64,000 nt of DNA from Chryseobacterium viscerum. Its GTDB lineage: Bacteria > Bacteroidota > Bacteroidia > Flavobacteriales > Weeksellaceae. Shown here one piece after another: positions 7,739 to 16,664 of the stretch (the stretch's first letter is position 1; each line of letters begins with the position of its first letter). The stretch is taken from positions 62,001 through 126,000 of the forward strand of contig NZ_PPEG02000010.1 of assembly GCF_002899945.2 (NCBI RefSeq), written 5' to 3'. Made by a program: the position numbers and the translations under genes. Under the pieces are notes generated by a model, which saw only the letters and a program-made list of their open reading frames with translations, was not told the DNA's origin and ran no database searches.

Positions 7739-8507
7739 CTTTTTGTTACTTATAGTTTACACCAATACTATTGCACAGGTCAACTGTAATGCAGTAGAGG
7801 GTGAGAACTGCAAAAAAGCGTGTGAGTTATACAACTGGGCTTCAGATTTACAAGGTTTCGCAGCATCTCAGGAAGGCTTTGACAAAGCCATTGAATTGTG
7901 TCCCGATTTCTCTCATGCTTACATGGAGAAAGCCGTTCCTTATCTAAAAAACGGCGATTTTGTAACCTGGAAATTTTTAATCGATAAAGCGGTTGCTTTA
8001 AATCCTCAAATGTATCTTGGCTACAGAGGCTGGTGCAGGTTTCAGTTTGTAAGAGATTACAGTGGGGCTATACAGGATTTAAATGATTTAAAAAAATATT
8101 ATCCCGAAGACTTAGGGAGATCCCAGAACGGAGATTATAATCTGGATGTGGTAAGAGCAATGTCCTACAGTGCGTTAGGGGAGAAAGACAAAGCCGCAGG
8201 GATTATTGAGCAGCTTCTGACCACCAGAGGCTATGTGAAGGGGATGTATGATCATTACCAGTTAGGAGTTACCTATTTCGAACTGGGAAGATATGATAAA
8301 GCCCTTGAAAATTTTGAAAAACAAAGCAAAGAATACGACTTTGCTGATAACATATACTTTAAGAGTAAAGTTTCTAAGATCAGAAACAAAGATTATTTGG
8401 ATTTAAAGAAGTTAGCCTTACAAACGTATGATGAAGGAAAGACGATGAAAGATGTCTATACCCATCATTTTAACAAAGTCTACAGAAAACAGATTGAAGA
8501 GCTGTAG
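7710..8507 (+). CDS. Secreted tetratricopeptide-repeat protein
   Basis: About 265 aa. The start is placed at the ATG at 7710 (MEKFQRYYLSFLLLIVYTNTIAQ, a signal peptide); a TTG two codons earlier is possible. It overlaps the upstream lipoprotein gene by 29 nt, suggesting translational coupling. The mature protein has TPR-like helical pairs: a segment with ASQEGFDKAIELCPDFSHAYMEKA, another with FLIDKAVALNPQMYLGYRGWCRF, and YQLGVTYFELGRYDKALENFEKQ near 210. Cys residues cluster at the mature N-terminus (VNCNAVEGENCKKACEL). A periplasmic protein-protein scaffold is the likely role; partners unknown. Confidence 0.65.
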   Translation: MEKFQRYYLSFLLLIVYTNTIAQVNCNAVEGENCKKACELYNWASDLQGFAASQEGFDKAIELCPDFSHAYMEKAVPYLKNGDFVTWKFLIDKAVALNPQMYLGYRGWCRFQFVRDYSGAIQDLNDLKKYYPEDLGRSQNGDYNLDVVRAMSYSALGEKDKAAGIIEQLLTTRGYVKGMYDHYQLGVTYFELGRYDKALENFEKQSKEYDFADNIYFKSKVSKIRNKDYLDLKKLALQTYDEGKTMKDVYTHHFNKVYRKQIEEL

Positions 8508-8543
8508 AAGATTAACATTAAATCAATAATCAAAAATTTACTT

Positions 8544-9836
8544 ATGAGCAACGAGCTACAAAACATAAAAAACCGTTTCGGAATTATCGGGAACTTTCCC
8601 GCACTCAACCGAGCCCTGGAAAAATCTATCCAGGTCGCACCCACAGATATCTCTGTGCTGGTAATTGGAGAAAGTGGGGTGGGAAAAGAATTTATTCCGA
8701 AAATCATCCATTCAGAATCCAAAAGAAAACACCAGCCTTATATCGTAGTAAACTGTGGGGCTATTCCGGAAGGAACCATAGATTCTGAACTATTTGGACA
8801 CGAAAAAGGAGCTTTTACGGGGGCTACCACTACTAGAAAAGGATACTTTGAAGTAGCAGATGCTGGAACCATCTTTTTGGATGAGGTAGGAGAGCTTCCA
8901 TTACAGACTCAGGTTCGTCTTTTAAGAGTTTTGGAAAGTGGAGAATTTATGAAAGTAGGGTCTTCACAGGTGCAGAAAACAAATGTAAGAATTGTAGCGG
9001 CTACCAACGTTAATATGATGAAGGCTATTCATGATGGAAGATTCCGTGAGGATTTATATTACCGTTTGAATACTGTTCAGATTGATATGCCGCCTTTGAG
9101 AGAAAGAAAGGGAGATATTCATTTGTTATTCAGAAAGTTTGCGATAGACTTTGCCGAAAAATACAGAATGCCGGAACTGGAGCTGGAGCCCAGTGCAGTT
9201 CATTATATAGAAAGCTACGCGTTCCCGGGGAACATCCGTCAATTAAGAAACTTAGTGGAACAGATGACCGTTGTGGAAAGAAACAGAAGCATCACTGCTG
9301 AGAAACTTGCGGAGTATATTCCTATGGAAACACACCTTCCGATGGTGGTAAATACCCAAAATACTCCCAAACAGAACGACTTCGGAAGTGAAAGGGAAAT
9401 CATGTATAAAATTCTATTTGATATGAGGAATGATATTAATGATTTAAAATCCTTAACTTCGGAATTGATCAAGAACAGAGGTACAGCAGATCTGAGCAAT
9501 CATGAAAAAAGCCTGATCAACAGGATTTATACCCCTGAAAGCCAGCCACAGGTGAATAACTCAGGATCTTTATTATATTTTGAAAATAATAACGATACGC
9601 CGGCAGTTCAGACGCCGACAATCATTTCAAGTCCTGAAGACAGCTATGAAGATTTTGAAGATATCGAAGTGGAAGAAAACAGACCAGAATCGCTTTCTCT
9701 TCAAAACAATGAAAAAGATTTGATAATCAAAGCATTGGAGAAGCATAGGGGACGCAGAAACAGAGCGGCAGATGAATTGGGGATCTCGCAAAGAACTTTA
9801 TACAGGAAAATAAAACAATATAATCTGGAAGACTAG
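8544..9836 (+). CDS. Sigma-54-dependent transcriptional activator (AAA+ and Fis HTH)
   Basis: 430 aa bacterial enhancer-binding protein. The AAA+ domain starts near residue 10: Walker A GESGVGKE (about 43), the sigma-54 contact loop GAFTGA (about 90), Walker B IFLDEVGEL, and an arginine-rich sensor RLNTVQIDMPPLRERKGDI. A long low-complexity linker (about 300-385) follows, then a Fis-type helix-turn-helix (RRNRAADELGISQRTLYRKIKQY). There is no N-terminal receiver or other sensor domain, so control may come through level or partner proteins. It needs RpoN, not seen in the window. It heads a run with the membrane gene 9850, lptE and the acidic protein. Target genes unknown. Confidence 0.9.
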   Translation: MSNELQNIKNRFGIIGNFPALNRALEKSIQVAPTDISVLVIGESGVGKEFIPKIIHSESKRKHQPYIVVNCGAIPEGTIDSELFGHEKGAFTGATTTRKGYFEVADAGTIFLDEVGELPLQTQVRLLRVLESGEFMKVGSSQVQKTNVRIVAATNVNMMKAIHDGRFREDLYYRLNTVQIDMPPLRERKGDIHLLFRKFAIDFAEKYRMPELELEPSAVHYIESYAFPGNIRQLRNLVEQMTVVERNRSITAEKLAEYIPMETHLPMVVNTQNTPKQNDFGSEREIMYKILFDMRNDINDLKSLTSELIKNRGTADLSNHEKSLINRIYTPESQPQVNNSGSLLYFENNNDTPAVQTPTIISSPEDSYEDFEDIEVEENRPESLSLQNNEKDLIIKALEKHRGRRNRAADELGISQRTLYRKIKQYNLED

Positions 9837-9849
9837 CACACCATAAATA

Positions 9850-10554
9850 ATGAAAGTAATTTTAACACCTAAACCGATCAATTTTAAACTCGGAGAATAT
9901 ATTAATAAAGGTTTCGAACTTTTAAAGAAAGATTTCGGGAACATTTTTATAGCATTTTTAGTATGCTTTATCATGTCGATCATTCCTTTCTGTGGACTGT
10001 TAGCTATGGGGAATTTATACAAGTACCTTCAAAAGCTTAATAGAAATCAGGCAGCAAGTCCCGGAGATATTTTTGATTTTAAAGATTTCATGCCTTATTT
10101 TATGTTGCAGTTAATTATTATTGGAGGTGTTTTAGTACTTTACATTCCTTTATTTGCTGTGCTGGGGATATCAGGCGCAATGTCTGAGGGTAATCAACCT
10201 AACCCAATGATCATGATTTTTATGTTTCCTTATATGTTTTTATTAATAGCAGCAATATATTACTTTCTATTGAAGGGGTTTTATATCATTCCATTAATCA
10301 GTCTTAAAGGAATCAGCGAAATAAAAGAAGCCTGGAATATTTCAAAAGTAATGACCAAAGGAAATTTATTGTCGATTTTTCTTTTCTCATTAGTGGTGAG
10401 TATTTTGTCTCAGATTGGTATTATTGCTTGCGGGATAGGAATTTTGCTTACGTTACCATTTTTATACACTGCAAATTATTTTGCTTATGAAGATGCCATA
10501 CAACAAATTGAGTATGATGAAATTACTGAAATTGGATCTAAAAATGAATTTTAA
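9850..10554 (+). CDS. Multi-pass membrane protein, unknown function
   Basis: 234 aa with a short cytosolic N-terminus (FKLGEYINKGFELLKKDFG) then about five or six hydrophobic segments: IFIAFLVCFIMSIIPF, YFMLQLIIIGGVLVLYIPLFAVLGI, MIMIFMFPYMFLLIAAIYYFL, LLSIFLFSLVVSILSQIGIIACGIGILLTLPF. The repeated F..GW..ls..w pattern is typical of small integral-membrane proteins often mislabelled as monooxygenases; no catalytic motif is visible. It starts 13 nt after the sigma-54 activator, and its 3' end overlaps the lptE start by 11 nt, which indicates an operon. Function not recognised. Confidence 0.6.
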   Translation: MKVILTPKPINFKLGEYINKGFELLKKDFGNIFIAFLVCFIMSIIPFCGLLAMGNLYKYLQKLNRNQAASPGDIFDFKDFMPYFMLQLIIIGGVLVLYIPLFAVLGISGAMSEGNQPNPMIMIFMFPYMFLLIAAIYYFLLKGFYIIPLISLKGISEIKEAWNISKVMTKGNLLSIFLFSLVVSILSQIGIIACGIGILLTLPFLYTANYFAYEDAIQQIEYDEITEIGSKNEF

Positions 10555-11095
10555 AATTAAAAATATTAGCCTGAAACAATCACTACTAACGGTAATGCTT
10601 TTTGCACTGCTGGGAGTGTTGAATTCATGCTACAGCTTTACGGGATCATCTCTTACAGATGAGAAGACTGTTCAGATCAACGAATTTCCGAATAATGCAT
10701 CTCTTGTAAACCCGGCATTATCCCAACAGTTTTCTACAGCAATACAAAATAGATTCCTTCAGAGAACAACTTTGAAAGGGACAAAAGAAAATCCTGATAT
10801 CCTGATAGAAGGAGAAATCTCAGATTATTCAATTACTCCCACTACAGTAAGCTCCAGTACCGTGACAAACCCGTCTGGTGGAGTGATTCAGCAGGGGCAG
10901 AATAAGCTTACGATTACAGTAAAGGTACATTATGAAAATAAAATCCATCCGGATGCAAGTTTTGACAGAACGTATTCTGATGAAGCTGCTTTCAACAGTG
11001 ATGTATCACTAAGTCAGATCGAAGACCAGCAGGTTAAGCTGGTAACAGATAGAATTATTAATAAGATATTTAACGACATTGTAGCGAATTGGTAA
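10544..11095 (+). CDS. lptE: LPS-assembly lipoprotein LptE (Bacteroidota type)
   Basis: LptE plugs the LptD barrel and helps deliver lipopolysaccharide to the outer leaflet. The start at 10544 gives 183 aa with a lipoprotein signal ending LLGVLNSC; longer in-frame starts would run far into the upstream gene. After the Cys come YSFTGSSL, IQINEFPNNASLVNP-like sequence and LSQQFSTAIQNRFLQRTTLK, then a beta-rich part with NKLTITVKVHYEN and RTYSDEAAF, the standard features of Bacteroidota LptE. Its neighbours (sigma-54 activator before, acidic TPR protein after) match the order common in flavobacteria. Outer-membrane location is inferred. Confidence 0.82.
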   Translation: MNFKIKNISLKQSLLTVMLFALLGVLNSCYSFTGSSLTDEKTVQINEFPNNASLVNPALSQQFSTAIQNRFLQRTTLKGTKENPDILIEGEISDYSITPTTVSSSTVTNPSGGVIQQGQNKLTITVKVHYENKIHPDASFDRTYSDEAAFNSDVSLSQIEDQQVKLVTDRIINKIFNDIVANW

Positions 11096-11096
11096 G

Positions 11097-13100
11097 ATGA
11101 ATCCCAGAGTTTTAGAATTAATAAAAAATCCGAAAAATATTCAGTTAGAAGACCTTGGTCTTTTGAAAGAAGAGATTCACACTTTTCCTTATATTCAAAA
11201 TATTAGGGCGCTTCATCTGTATGGAATACACCTGTACGAAAAAGAAAACTATCAGAAAGAGCTTTCTACAACCGCTGCGTATACTACAGATAAGAAGATT
11301 TTATATCAACTGATCAACGGAAAGATCAGACAGGAGTCAAAACCTGAAATTGTTGAAGATAAAAAACCTGTCAAAGCAGTTGAAAAACCTGCTCAATATG
11401 CCCCGAAGAGCAAATCTTTTCCTATTAAAAGAGAAGAAGAAGTCTCTTTGGAAAAACAAGCAGATGAGCAAGCCCATGCATGTGTCCTGCCAATTTTACA
11501 AGACGTAAAACCTATTTATGTAAACGGTGAACGAAACAGAATTTTATTTGAAGGAGAAGAGAACTTCCTGGATGAAGAAAATTCTGAGATCATCGATATT
11601 GAATCTACCCTTGAATCAGGAACCTTGGTAACCCAAAAGACTGAGACTGTTGTAGAGCAGCCGGTTCAGGAACAAAAAGAAGAAATTCAGGCTGAAATAG
11701 AGGAGAATGCAGGAGAAGACTTTACACCGGAAACGATCATTCATGAAGATCAGATTTCTTCAGAAAAAGAAGAAGAGAAAATAAATGAAGTAGAAAATGT
11801 AAGTTTCCATGAAGTAGAACCCTTATTGCCAGAAGTAAATGTTGACGAAGAAGTCACAGAAGAACCTGAAAGTATAGCAACAACAGACAATCTTGAAGCT
11901 GTATCTGATCAAGAGCTGCCGATAGAAGAAATAGATGCTGAAGTAAGCTTTCACGGAACAGACTCGTTTATGCCTGATGTTAAAATAGAGGCAAATAGCG
12001 GAGAGACTGTCGAAGTGAGTGAAATTTCCCAACCCAATGTGAATAGGCATGAGGAGGAAATGAGACGTCTGATTGAAGAGGTGGAGAAAAAAATGAAGGA
12101 GACTAAATCTGTTTCTCAGGAAGAAGAACCAGAGCCGGAAACCATTGAAGATCATGAAATAAGCTTCGCTGAAACGCAAAATTTCCATTTTTGGTCAACA
12201 GGCCAGGAAGAGCCTGGAGAAACAAAAGAAGAGCCAATACAGGAAGAAATTGTTGAAAATCAATTGCCCGTAGAAGAGGAATCTAAAGTTGAAATTACTG
12301 AAGAAAAACAAGAAGAACAAGAAAAAGTTACCGAAGTTCAGTCTGCATGGAAGCCAATGAGTTTGGAATCCAATATGCCAGATTCATTAATCAGCAAATC
12401 AACAGAAGGATCAGCTCCTGAAATAAAAACTCCTGCAGCAGAAATAATTCCTGCAACAGAGGCGGAAGTAATACTCGAAGAGCCACAACCAAAGGAAACG
12501 GCTGAAACTATTATAGAAACGGCTAAGGAAGAAGCTGTGCCTGTAGAAGAAGAAACAGAAACTATTGAATCTCCTAAAGAAGAGAAAGCAGCAGAAGTTT
12601 CAAAAGAAGACGCCCCTGTGATGAATGTATCTTTCTTCGGAACCGACATTTCTACCCTTAAGGTTGAAGAAAAACAGCAGGAAAGTAAAGAAGAACCTGT
12701 AGAAAAAGTACAGGAGGTTACCATGAAAAATACCCCTCAGCCATCGGCTGATAGCAATGTTCCCGGTTTTATCAATACATGGCAAAGCTGGCTAAAGATT
12801 GACAGAGTTGAAGAAGTCGAAAAAGACAAATCAGAAGTTAAGGAGAAGGCTATTGAAGCCTTTATCGAAAACAATCCTAGGATCAGTCAGTTAAAAGAAG
12901 AAAGCAGCTATGTTGTTAAAGAAAAGAACAGTGATATATCACATTTGATGACAGAGACGCTGGCCAAACTTTATTTTGAACAGAAACTCTATACAAAAGC
13001 GATAAAAGCATTTGAAATATTAATCAAAAAGAATCCTGAGAAGAAAAAATATTTTGAATCTAAAATTCAGGATATTAAGGATTTCAGAAGTAAGAATTAA
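11097..13100 (+). CDS. Highly acidic repeat protein with C-terminal TPR-like segment
   Basis: 667 aa starting 1 nt after lptE, probably translated with it. The N-terminal 100 residues are globular (MNPRVLELIKNPKNIQLEDL, HTFPYIQNIRALHLYGIHLYEKENY). Residues 110-560 are Glu-rich low complexity with at least four copies of a short hydrophobic motif of the form VSFxGTxxxxPxV, near 235, 283, 354 and 511. The C-terminus (about 600-660) is a single TPR-like pair: LMTETLAKLYFEQKLYTKAIKAFEILIKKNPEKKKYFESKI. No signal peptide or membrane segment is seen, so it should be cytosolic. Related proteins sit next to lptE in other flavobacteria. Function unknown. Confidence 0.7.
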   Translation: MNPRVLELIKNPKNIQLEDLGLLKEEIHTFPYIQNIRALHLYGIHLYEKENYQKELSTTAAYTTDKKILYQLINGKIRQESKPEIVEDKKPVKAVEKPAQYAPKSKSFPIKREEEVSLEKQADEQAHACVLPILQDVKPIYVNGERNRILFEGEENFLDEENSEIIDIESTLESGTLVTQKTETVVEQPVQEQKEEIQAEIEENAGEDFTPETIIHEDQISSEKEEEKINEVENVSFHEVEPLLPEVNVDEEVTEEPESIATTDNLEAVSDQELPIEEIDAEVSFHGTDSFMPDVKIEANSGETVEVSEISQPNVNRHEEEMRRLIEEVEKKMKETKSVSQEEEPEPETIEDHEISFAETQNFHFWSTGQEEPGETKEEPIQEEIVENQLPVEEESKVEITEEKQEEQEKVTEVQSAWKPMSLESNMPDSLISKSTEGSAPEIKTPAAEIIPATEAEVILEEPQPKETAETIIETAKEEAVPVEEETETIESPKEEKAAEVSKEDAPVMNVSFFGTDISTLKVEEKQQESKEEPVEKVQEVTMKNTPQPSADSNVPGFINTWQSWLKIDRVEEVEKDKSEVKEKAIEAFIENNPRISQLKEESSYVVKEKNSDISHLMTETLAKLYFEQKLYTKAIKAFEILIKKNPEKKKYFESKIQDIKDFRSKN

Positions 13101-13106
13101 AAATTA

Positions 13107-13136
13107 AAAGGTACTGCTTATAACGGTACCTTTTTT
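13107..13136. terminator. Bidirectional terminator between convergent genes
   Basis: AAAGGTAC (13107-13114) pairs with GTACCTTT (13126-13133), followed by TTTTTT and preceded by A-rich sequence. It serves the acidic-protein operon and possibly the convergent DUF4126 gene. Confidence 0.75.
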
Positions 13137-13138
13137 AT

Positions 13139-13747
13139 TTATATATTTTGAGGCTTGTCTTTATTGCCTCTCAGTTTTTTCCAGGCCTTCCGCCCAAAAA
13201 CAATAACAAGAATTAAAATAATTATTGCAAAAATTGCGGCAATCACTGGAGCAGCCATTGCAAGAACAGACATAAGACCCGCTCCTGCCGTCTCTGTCGT
13301 TCCTACCACAGAATTCCCCAGTCCGCCTGTAGTAGCCGTAGAAGCGGCCCGTATTCCTGCAAATCCGGTACTGATGGTTGCTGCTGTACCACCACCTGCA
13401 ATTAATGCCATTGCCCATTGCGGGAAAGTTCCAAGTTCGGTAAACTGGCTGGCAAATAATATAGAACCAGCAACTGTAGCCATAGGAATAGATACCGTAT
13501 CCAGCAGATGATCAATAAAAGGGATATAATAAGCAAGGATCTCTGCAACCGTGGCAATTCCTGTTGTTATAAGCGCAGGTAAGCCTGCAAGCCACTCAAA
13601 ATGCTCATTCATGGGAATCCAGTTGAAGTAAGAAGCCAAACTTACAACAAACATGGGGAGAAATACCCGGAAGCCTGTAGCCGCCGCCAATCCAATGCCA
13701 ATAAAAGCACTGATTATATAAGAGAAATAGGGAACATTATCTAACAT
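13139..13747 (-). CDS. DUF4126 domain membrane protein
   Basis: 202 aa. The sequence is dominated by hydrophobic, Gly/Ala-rich helices: YIISAFIGIGLAAATGFRVFLPMFVVSLASYF, LPALITTGIATVAEILAYYIP, ATVAGSILFASQF, WAMALIAGGGTAATISTGFAGIRAASTATTGGLGN, and a final AAPVIAAIFAIIILILVIVFGRKAWKKLRG anchor with a positive tail. The GFRVFLP and GGGTA..i...aG.R motifs match DUF4126. It is a single gene on the minus strand. Biochemical function unknown. Confidence 0.8.
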   Translation of the reverse strand: MLDNVPYFSYIISAFIGIGLAAATGFRVFLPMFVVSLASYFNWIPMNEHFEWLAGLPALITTGIATVAEILAYYIPFIDHLLDTVSIPMATVAGSILFASQFTELGTFPQWAMALIAGGGTAATISTGFAGIRAASTATTGGLGNSVVGTTETAGAGLMSVLAMAAPVIAAIFAIIILILVIVFGRKAWKKLRGNKDKPQNI

Positions 13748-13822
13748 ATTAATTTTCAGATTTATTGTTTTCCCTAAAATTACAAAAACTATATGATATT
13801 TGGAGTGCTGTTAATTGCGGAA

Positions 13823-13864
13823 TTCGGGATGCGAGTTTCCAGATACGGGATTTGGGTTTCGAGC
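13823..13864. repeat. Two degenerate 21-nt tandem units
   Basis: Units 13823-13843 and 13844-13864 share the pattern tNcgggatNNgNgtttcNag, differing at about six positions. They lie in the 268-nt gap between DUF4126 and rnpA. No ORF or clear promoter was found there. Further on (13913-13940) lie repeated CTGTG/ATCTGTG words, so this gap looks like degenerate intergenic repeat sequence. Confidence 0.45.
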
Positions 13865-14015
13865 TTCGCTATTTATGATTTACTATAGAATAAAAAAAAT
13901 ATCCACATAATCATTCGTGTAAATCTGTGTGATCTGTGGGAAAATAAAAAACCTGTCTGATTCGCATAATCTGCGAGATAAATTACCTCACAGATCTCTT
14001 ATTCTAATGAAAAAA

Positions 14016-14387
14016 TTACTTTTTCTGCGCTTCACAAAGCTTTATAAACTGAGCCTCCACGTCCTGAAATTTCGGGGGCATCTCAGAAGAAACCCAAAAT
14101 ACCATCGCCATTGTTTTCTCTCCGAAAGCGAGCTTAAATAAATCCTTATTCAAACGGTAGCACTCTCTCAGCAGTCTTTTGATACGATTTCTGTGTACGG
14201 CTTTTTTAAAATATCTTTTAGAAACAGAAACTCCAAATCTTGCAGATTCTACAGAAAGGGTGGGCTTATCTTTCAGAATGATGATTCTCAGATTGCCATT
14301 GGTTCTCCATTTGCCTTTATCAAAAAGCAAACCGATTTCCGTGTTTTTTTTGAGCTTTTCCGCTCTGGGATATTGAGAATTTGTCAT
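14016..14387 (-). CDS. rnpA: Ribonuclease P protein component
   Basis: 123 aa basic protein that binds the RNase P RNA and helps mature tRNA 5' ends. Diagnostic features: an N-terminal LKKNTEIGLLFDKGKWR, the central RFGVSVSKRYFKKAVHRNRIKRLLRECYRLNK (the RNR motif), and a C-terminal helix. The length is normal. It stands apart from rpmH, with tcdA/tatD upstream on the same strand, as is common in Bacteroidota where the rpmH-rnpA pair is broken. Confidence 0.93.
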   Translation of the reverse strand: MTNSQYPRAEKLKKNTEIGLLFDKGKWRTNGNLRIIILKDKPTLSVESARFGVSVSKRYFKKAVHRNRIKRLLRECYRLNKDLFKLAFGEKTMAMVFWVSSEMPPKFQDVEAQFIKLCEAQKK

Positions 14388-14490
14388 TGACGGAGTTGTA
14401 ATTGTAATTTTTATATTTTTTCTCCCACTATTTCACAAATTAATACACAAAGTTGCTTTTGTACATCTGCGAAATAGGTGGGGAAATATG

Positions 14491-15216
14491 TTAATCCTGA
14501 TTTAATAAATGATTAATCACTTCTGAAGCAGTGTACAACCCGAAAATGGCAGGCATATAACTTATTGTTCCGTAAAATGATCTTTTATAATTGGTTCCGT
14601 CAGTCATTTTCAAACTTTCTTCATCCTGGATATCATTGGCAAAAACACAACGAACTCCTTTGTCGATTTTTACTTTTTTCAGCCTTTTTCTTACCTGTCT
14701 TGCAAGGTGGCAATGTTCAGTCTTACTGATATCCCTTACCAATACTTTGCTTGGATCGGTTTTTCCGCCGGCTCCCATTGAGCTTACTATTTTTATCCTT
14801 CTTCTTTTGGCTGCGATAATCAAACTAAGTTTTGGCGTAACGCTGTCGATGCAGTCCAAAACATAATCAAATTTTGCAGAATCCAGAACTTCATCCATTC
14901 TTTCAGGATTTAGAAACTCATTGATTTTGGTTAAATTAAGCTGTGGATTGATGTCAAGAAGTCTTTCAGCAACAACTTCCACCTTGTGTTTTCCAACAGT
15001 AGAATGTAAAGCAGGAAGCTGTCTGTTGATATTGGTAATATCTACAGTATCACCATCCACTATCGTCATATTTCCCACTCCGGCTCTTGCAAGAAATTCA
15101 GCGGCAAAAGAACCTACTCCGCCCAGGCCTACAACAAGCACGTTCGCTTTTATCAGATTTTCCAATCCATCTTCCTTTATCAAAAGTTCAGTTCTTTCCA
15201 GCCAGTATTTATCCAT
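14491..15216 (-). CDS. tcdA: tRNA threonylcarbamoyladenosine dehydratase
   Basis: E1-like (ThiF/MoeB superfamily) enzyme that ATP-dependently cyclises t6A37 of tRNA to ct6A. 241 aa: the adenylate-binding motif VVGLGGVGSFAAEFLARAGVG (about 27-48) is followed by IVDGDTVDITNINRQ. YVLDCIDSVTPKL and SSMGAGGKTDPSKVLVRDISKTEHCHLARQVRKRLKK are TcdA-specific. Its start overlaps the 3' end of the tatD-like gene by 8 nt, so the two are co-transcribed. Confidence 0.9.
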   Translation of the reverse strand: MDKYWLERTELLIKEDGLENLIKANVLVVGLGGVGSFAAEFLARAGVGNMTIVDGDTVDITNINRQLPALHSTVGKHKVEVVAERLLDINPQLNLTKINEFLNPERMDEVLDSAKFDYVLDCIDSVTPKLSLIIAAKRRRIKIVSSMGAGGKTDPSKVLVRDISKTEHCHLARQVRKRLKKVKIDKGVRCVFANDIQDEESLKMTDGTNYKRSFYGTISYMPAIFGLYTASEVINHLLNQD

Positions 15217-15835
15217 TTTTTATTGAGTGTAAATTTTCTAAAATTTGTTCATTCAGTTGTTCCAAAGAAATTCCTTTTATTTCTGAAACCTTACCATACA
15301 ATTCTTCGATGTTAAAATCTTCATTGTCAGTTTCTAAAAACAATTTGTCTAATGGAGTGTTTTTTAAAATATCCTGCAAAGATAAATTATACAAAACAGC
15401 TTTTCCAAAACTCAGATAAAAATTATTAGCCAGAAGGTCTTCGGCAATTTGTCTTTTTTTATTGAAACCATGGATAATCATGGGCTGTTCGGCCTTCTTC
15501 TTAAAAGAAATAACCTCGTAAAATTTTCTTACACAATGGATGATAAGAGGCTTTTTTACCTCATTGGCTATCCTTATCTGTCTTAGAAAAACTTCTTCCT
15601 GAATTTTCTGATCTACAGAAACCAATGAATCCAACCCACATTCTCCAATGGCGAAACAGTTCTCCAGCATCATACTCCTCATCCATGAAAACTGTACTTC
15701 TATATTGTTTATATCAATATCATTGGGGTGTATACCAATAGAATAAGGAAAATCCGGCGGAATATTTTCTATCCCAAGATTGTAGATTCCGTTCCTGATA
15801 TATTTCTTATGATGATGAAAATCAAAAAATTCCAT
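15209..15835 (-). CDS. TatD-family metal-dependent hydrolase (short form)
   Basis: About 208 aa, start placed at MEFFDFHHH (ATG at 15835; an ATG at 15850 is also possible). Metal ligands are recognisable: HHH near the N-terminus (usually HxH), IGECGLD with the bridging Glu, LIIHCVRKF, MIIHGFNKK and LETDNED with the catalytic Asp. It is shorter than the usual 255-265 aa but this compact type is common in Bacteroidota. TatD proteins are Mg-dependent 3'-5' nucleases or phosphoesterases; the actual substrate here is unknown. It is the first gene of a tatD-tcdA operon. Confidence 0.8.
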   Translation of the reverse strand: MEFFDFHHHKKYIRNGIYNLGIENIPPDFPYSIGIHPNDIDINNIEVQFSWMRSMMLENCFAIGECGLDSLVSVDQKIQEEVFLRQIRIANEVKKPLIIHCVRKFYEVISFKKKAEQPMIIHGFNKKRQIAEDLLANNFYLSFGKAVLYNLSLQDILKNTPLDKLFLETDNEDFNIEELYGKVSEIKGISLEQLNEQILENLHSIKNG

Positions 15836-15931
15836 ATTCAAAAATAGCATTTTTCAGATTTAATCTAAAATTATTAAACAATCGTTTATAAATGTGTTAA
15901 AAATTTCTTAACTTTACTCAAAGTGCACTTC

Positions 15932-16561
15932 ATGAAAAAAAAATTTACAGAAAAACAGATTCACATACTGGATATTGCGGAAGAGCTTATCGCCAAAAAA
16001 GGATACGAGGGTACCTCTGTGAGAGATATTTGTTCTAAAGCCAATATTAATGTAGCCATGATCTCTTATTACTTCGGTTCCAAAGAGAAAATGATGTCTT
16101 ATCTCTATCAGTACAGGGTACTGAAGACCAGAGAGAATTTCTCGGAATTTGCAGACACCATCAAAGAAGGAAAACCGGAGATGCAGATGAGAGAAATGAT
16201 CAAATATATTGTTTCCCAGCTATTTAAATACAATTATTTCCATGGGTTTGTGACTCAGGAACTTCGCCATACAGAAAATCTGAAAGATGAACTGCTTGAT
16301 TTTTACCAATTATTCGTAAAAAAACTGGATGAAGTCATTAAAAAAGGTGTTGCTTCCGGAGTTTTTACCTTTACACCCAAGCCCGAAGATATCCTTACCA
16401 TGATTATCGGATCCACTTTATTTGTGATCAGGAATAAAAACTTTTATGAATTGTATGTTCCGAGTAAAAATGAAGAAACCTATACCAAAGAAGCTGAGAA
16501 GAAGGTGAGAATGAATCTTTTATTAAGTGTTTTTGCTATTTTGGGATACGCTGCAGACTAA
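15932..16561 (+). CDS. TetR-family transcriptional regulator
   Basis: 209 aa from the ATG at 15932 (a GTG three codons earlier is possible). The N-terminal DNA-binding HTH reads FTEKQIHILDIAEELIAKKGYEGTSVRDICSKANINVAMISYYFGSKEKMM, textbook TetR. The remainder is an alpha-helical ligand domain (FKYNYFHGFVTQELRHTENLKDELLDFYQLFVKKLDEVIKKGVASGVF). No neighbouring efflux operon is linked: upstream is the divergent tatD, downstream bamD with its own promoter. Ligand and targets unknown. Confidence 0.88.
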   Translation: MKKKFTEKQIHILDIAEELIAKKGYEGTSVRDICSKANINVAMISYYFGSKEKMMSYLYQYRVLKTRENFSEFADTIKEGKPEMQMREMIKYIVSQLFKYNYFHGFVTQELRHTENLKDELLDFYQLFVKKLDEVIKKGVASGVFTFTPKPEDILTMIIGSTLFVIRNKNFYELYVPSKNEETYTKEAEKKVRMNLLLSVFAILGYAAD

Positions 16562-16608
16562 AATTACGTTAAATATTCATAAAAAAAAATCTATTGACAA
16601 AAAAGTTA

Positions 16609-16616
16609 TATTTTTG
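16609..16616 (+). promoter_or_regulatory. -7 promoter box for bamD operon
   Basis: TATTTTTG matches TAnnTTTG, giving a start near 16623 and a leader of about 40 nt before bamD. A TTGAC lies upstream at 16594 but is closer than usual. Confidence 0.5.
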
Positions 16617-16664
16617 CAAATTAGTAAATCGGCTGTGTAACCCGAAAACTGTTGAATTTTTTAT

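Noticed and set aside
12338..12724. 128-aa frame on the minus strand, Ser-rich
   Set aside because: Antisense to the Glu-rich repeats of the 11097 gene; codons for Glu read as Ser/Phe on the other strand.
13155..13511. 118-aa open frame on the plus strand
   Set aside because: It is an antisense shadow of the DUF4126 gene, whose hydrophobic repeats leave the opposite strand open; no ribosome site or family match.
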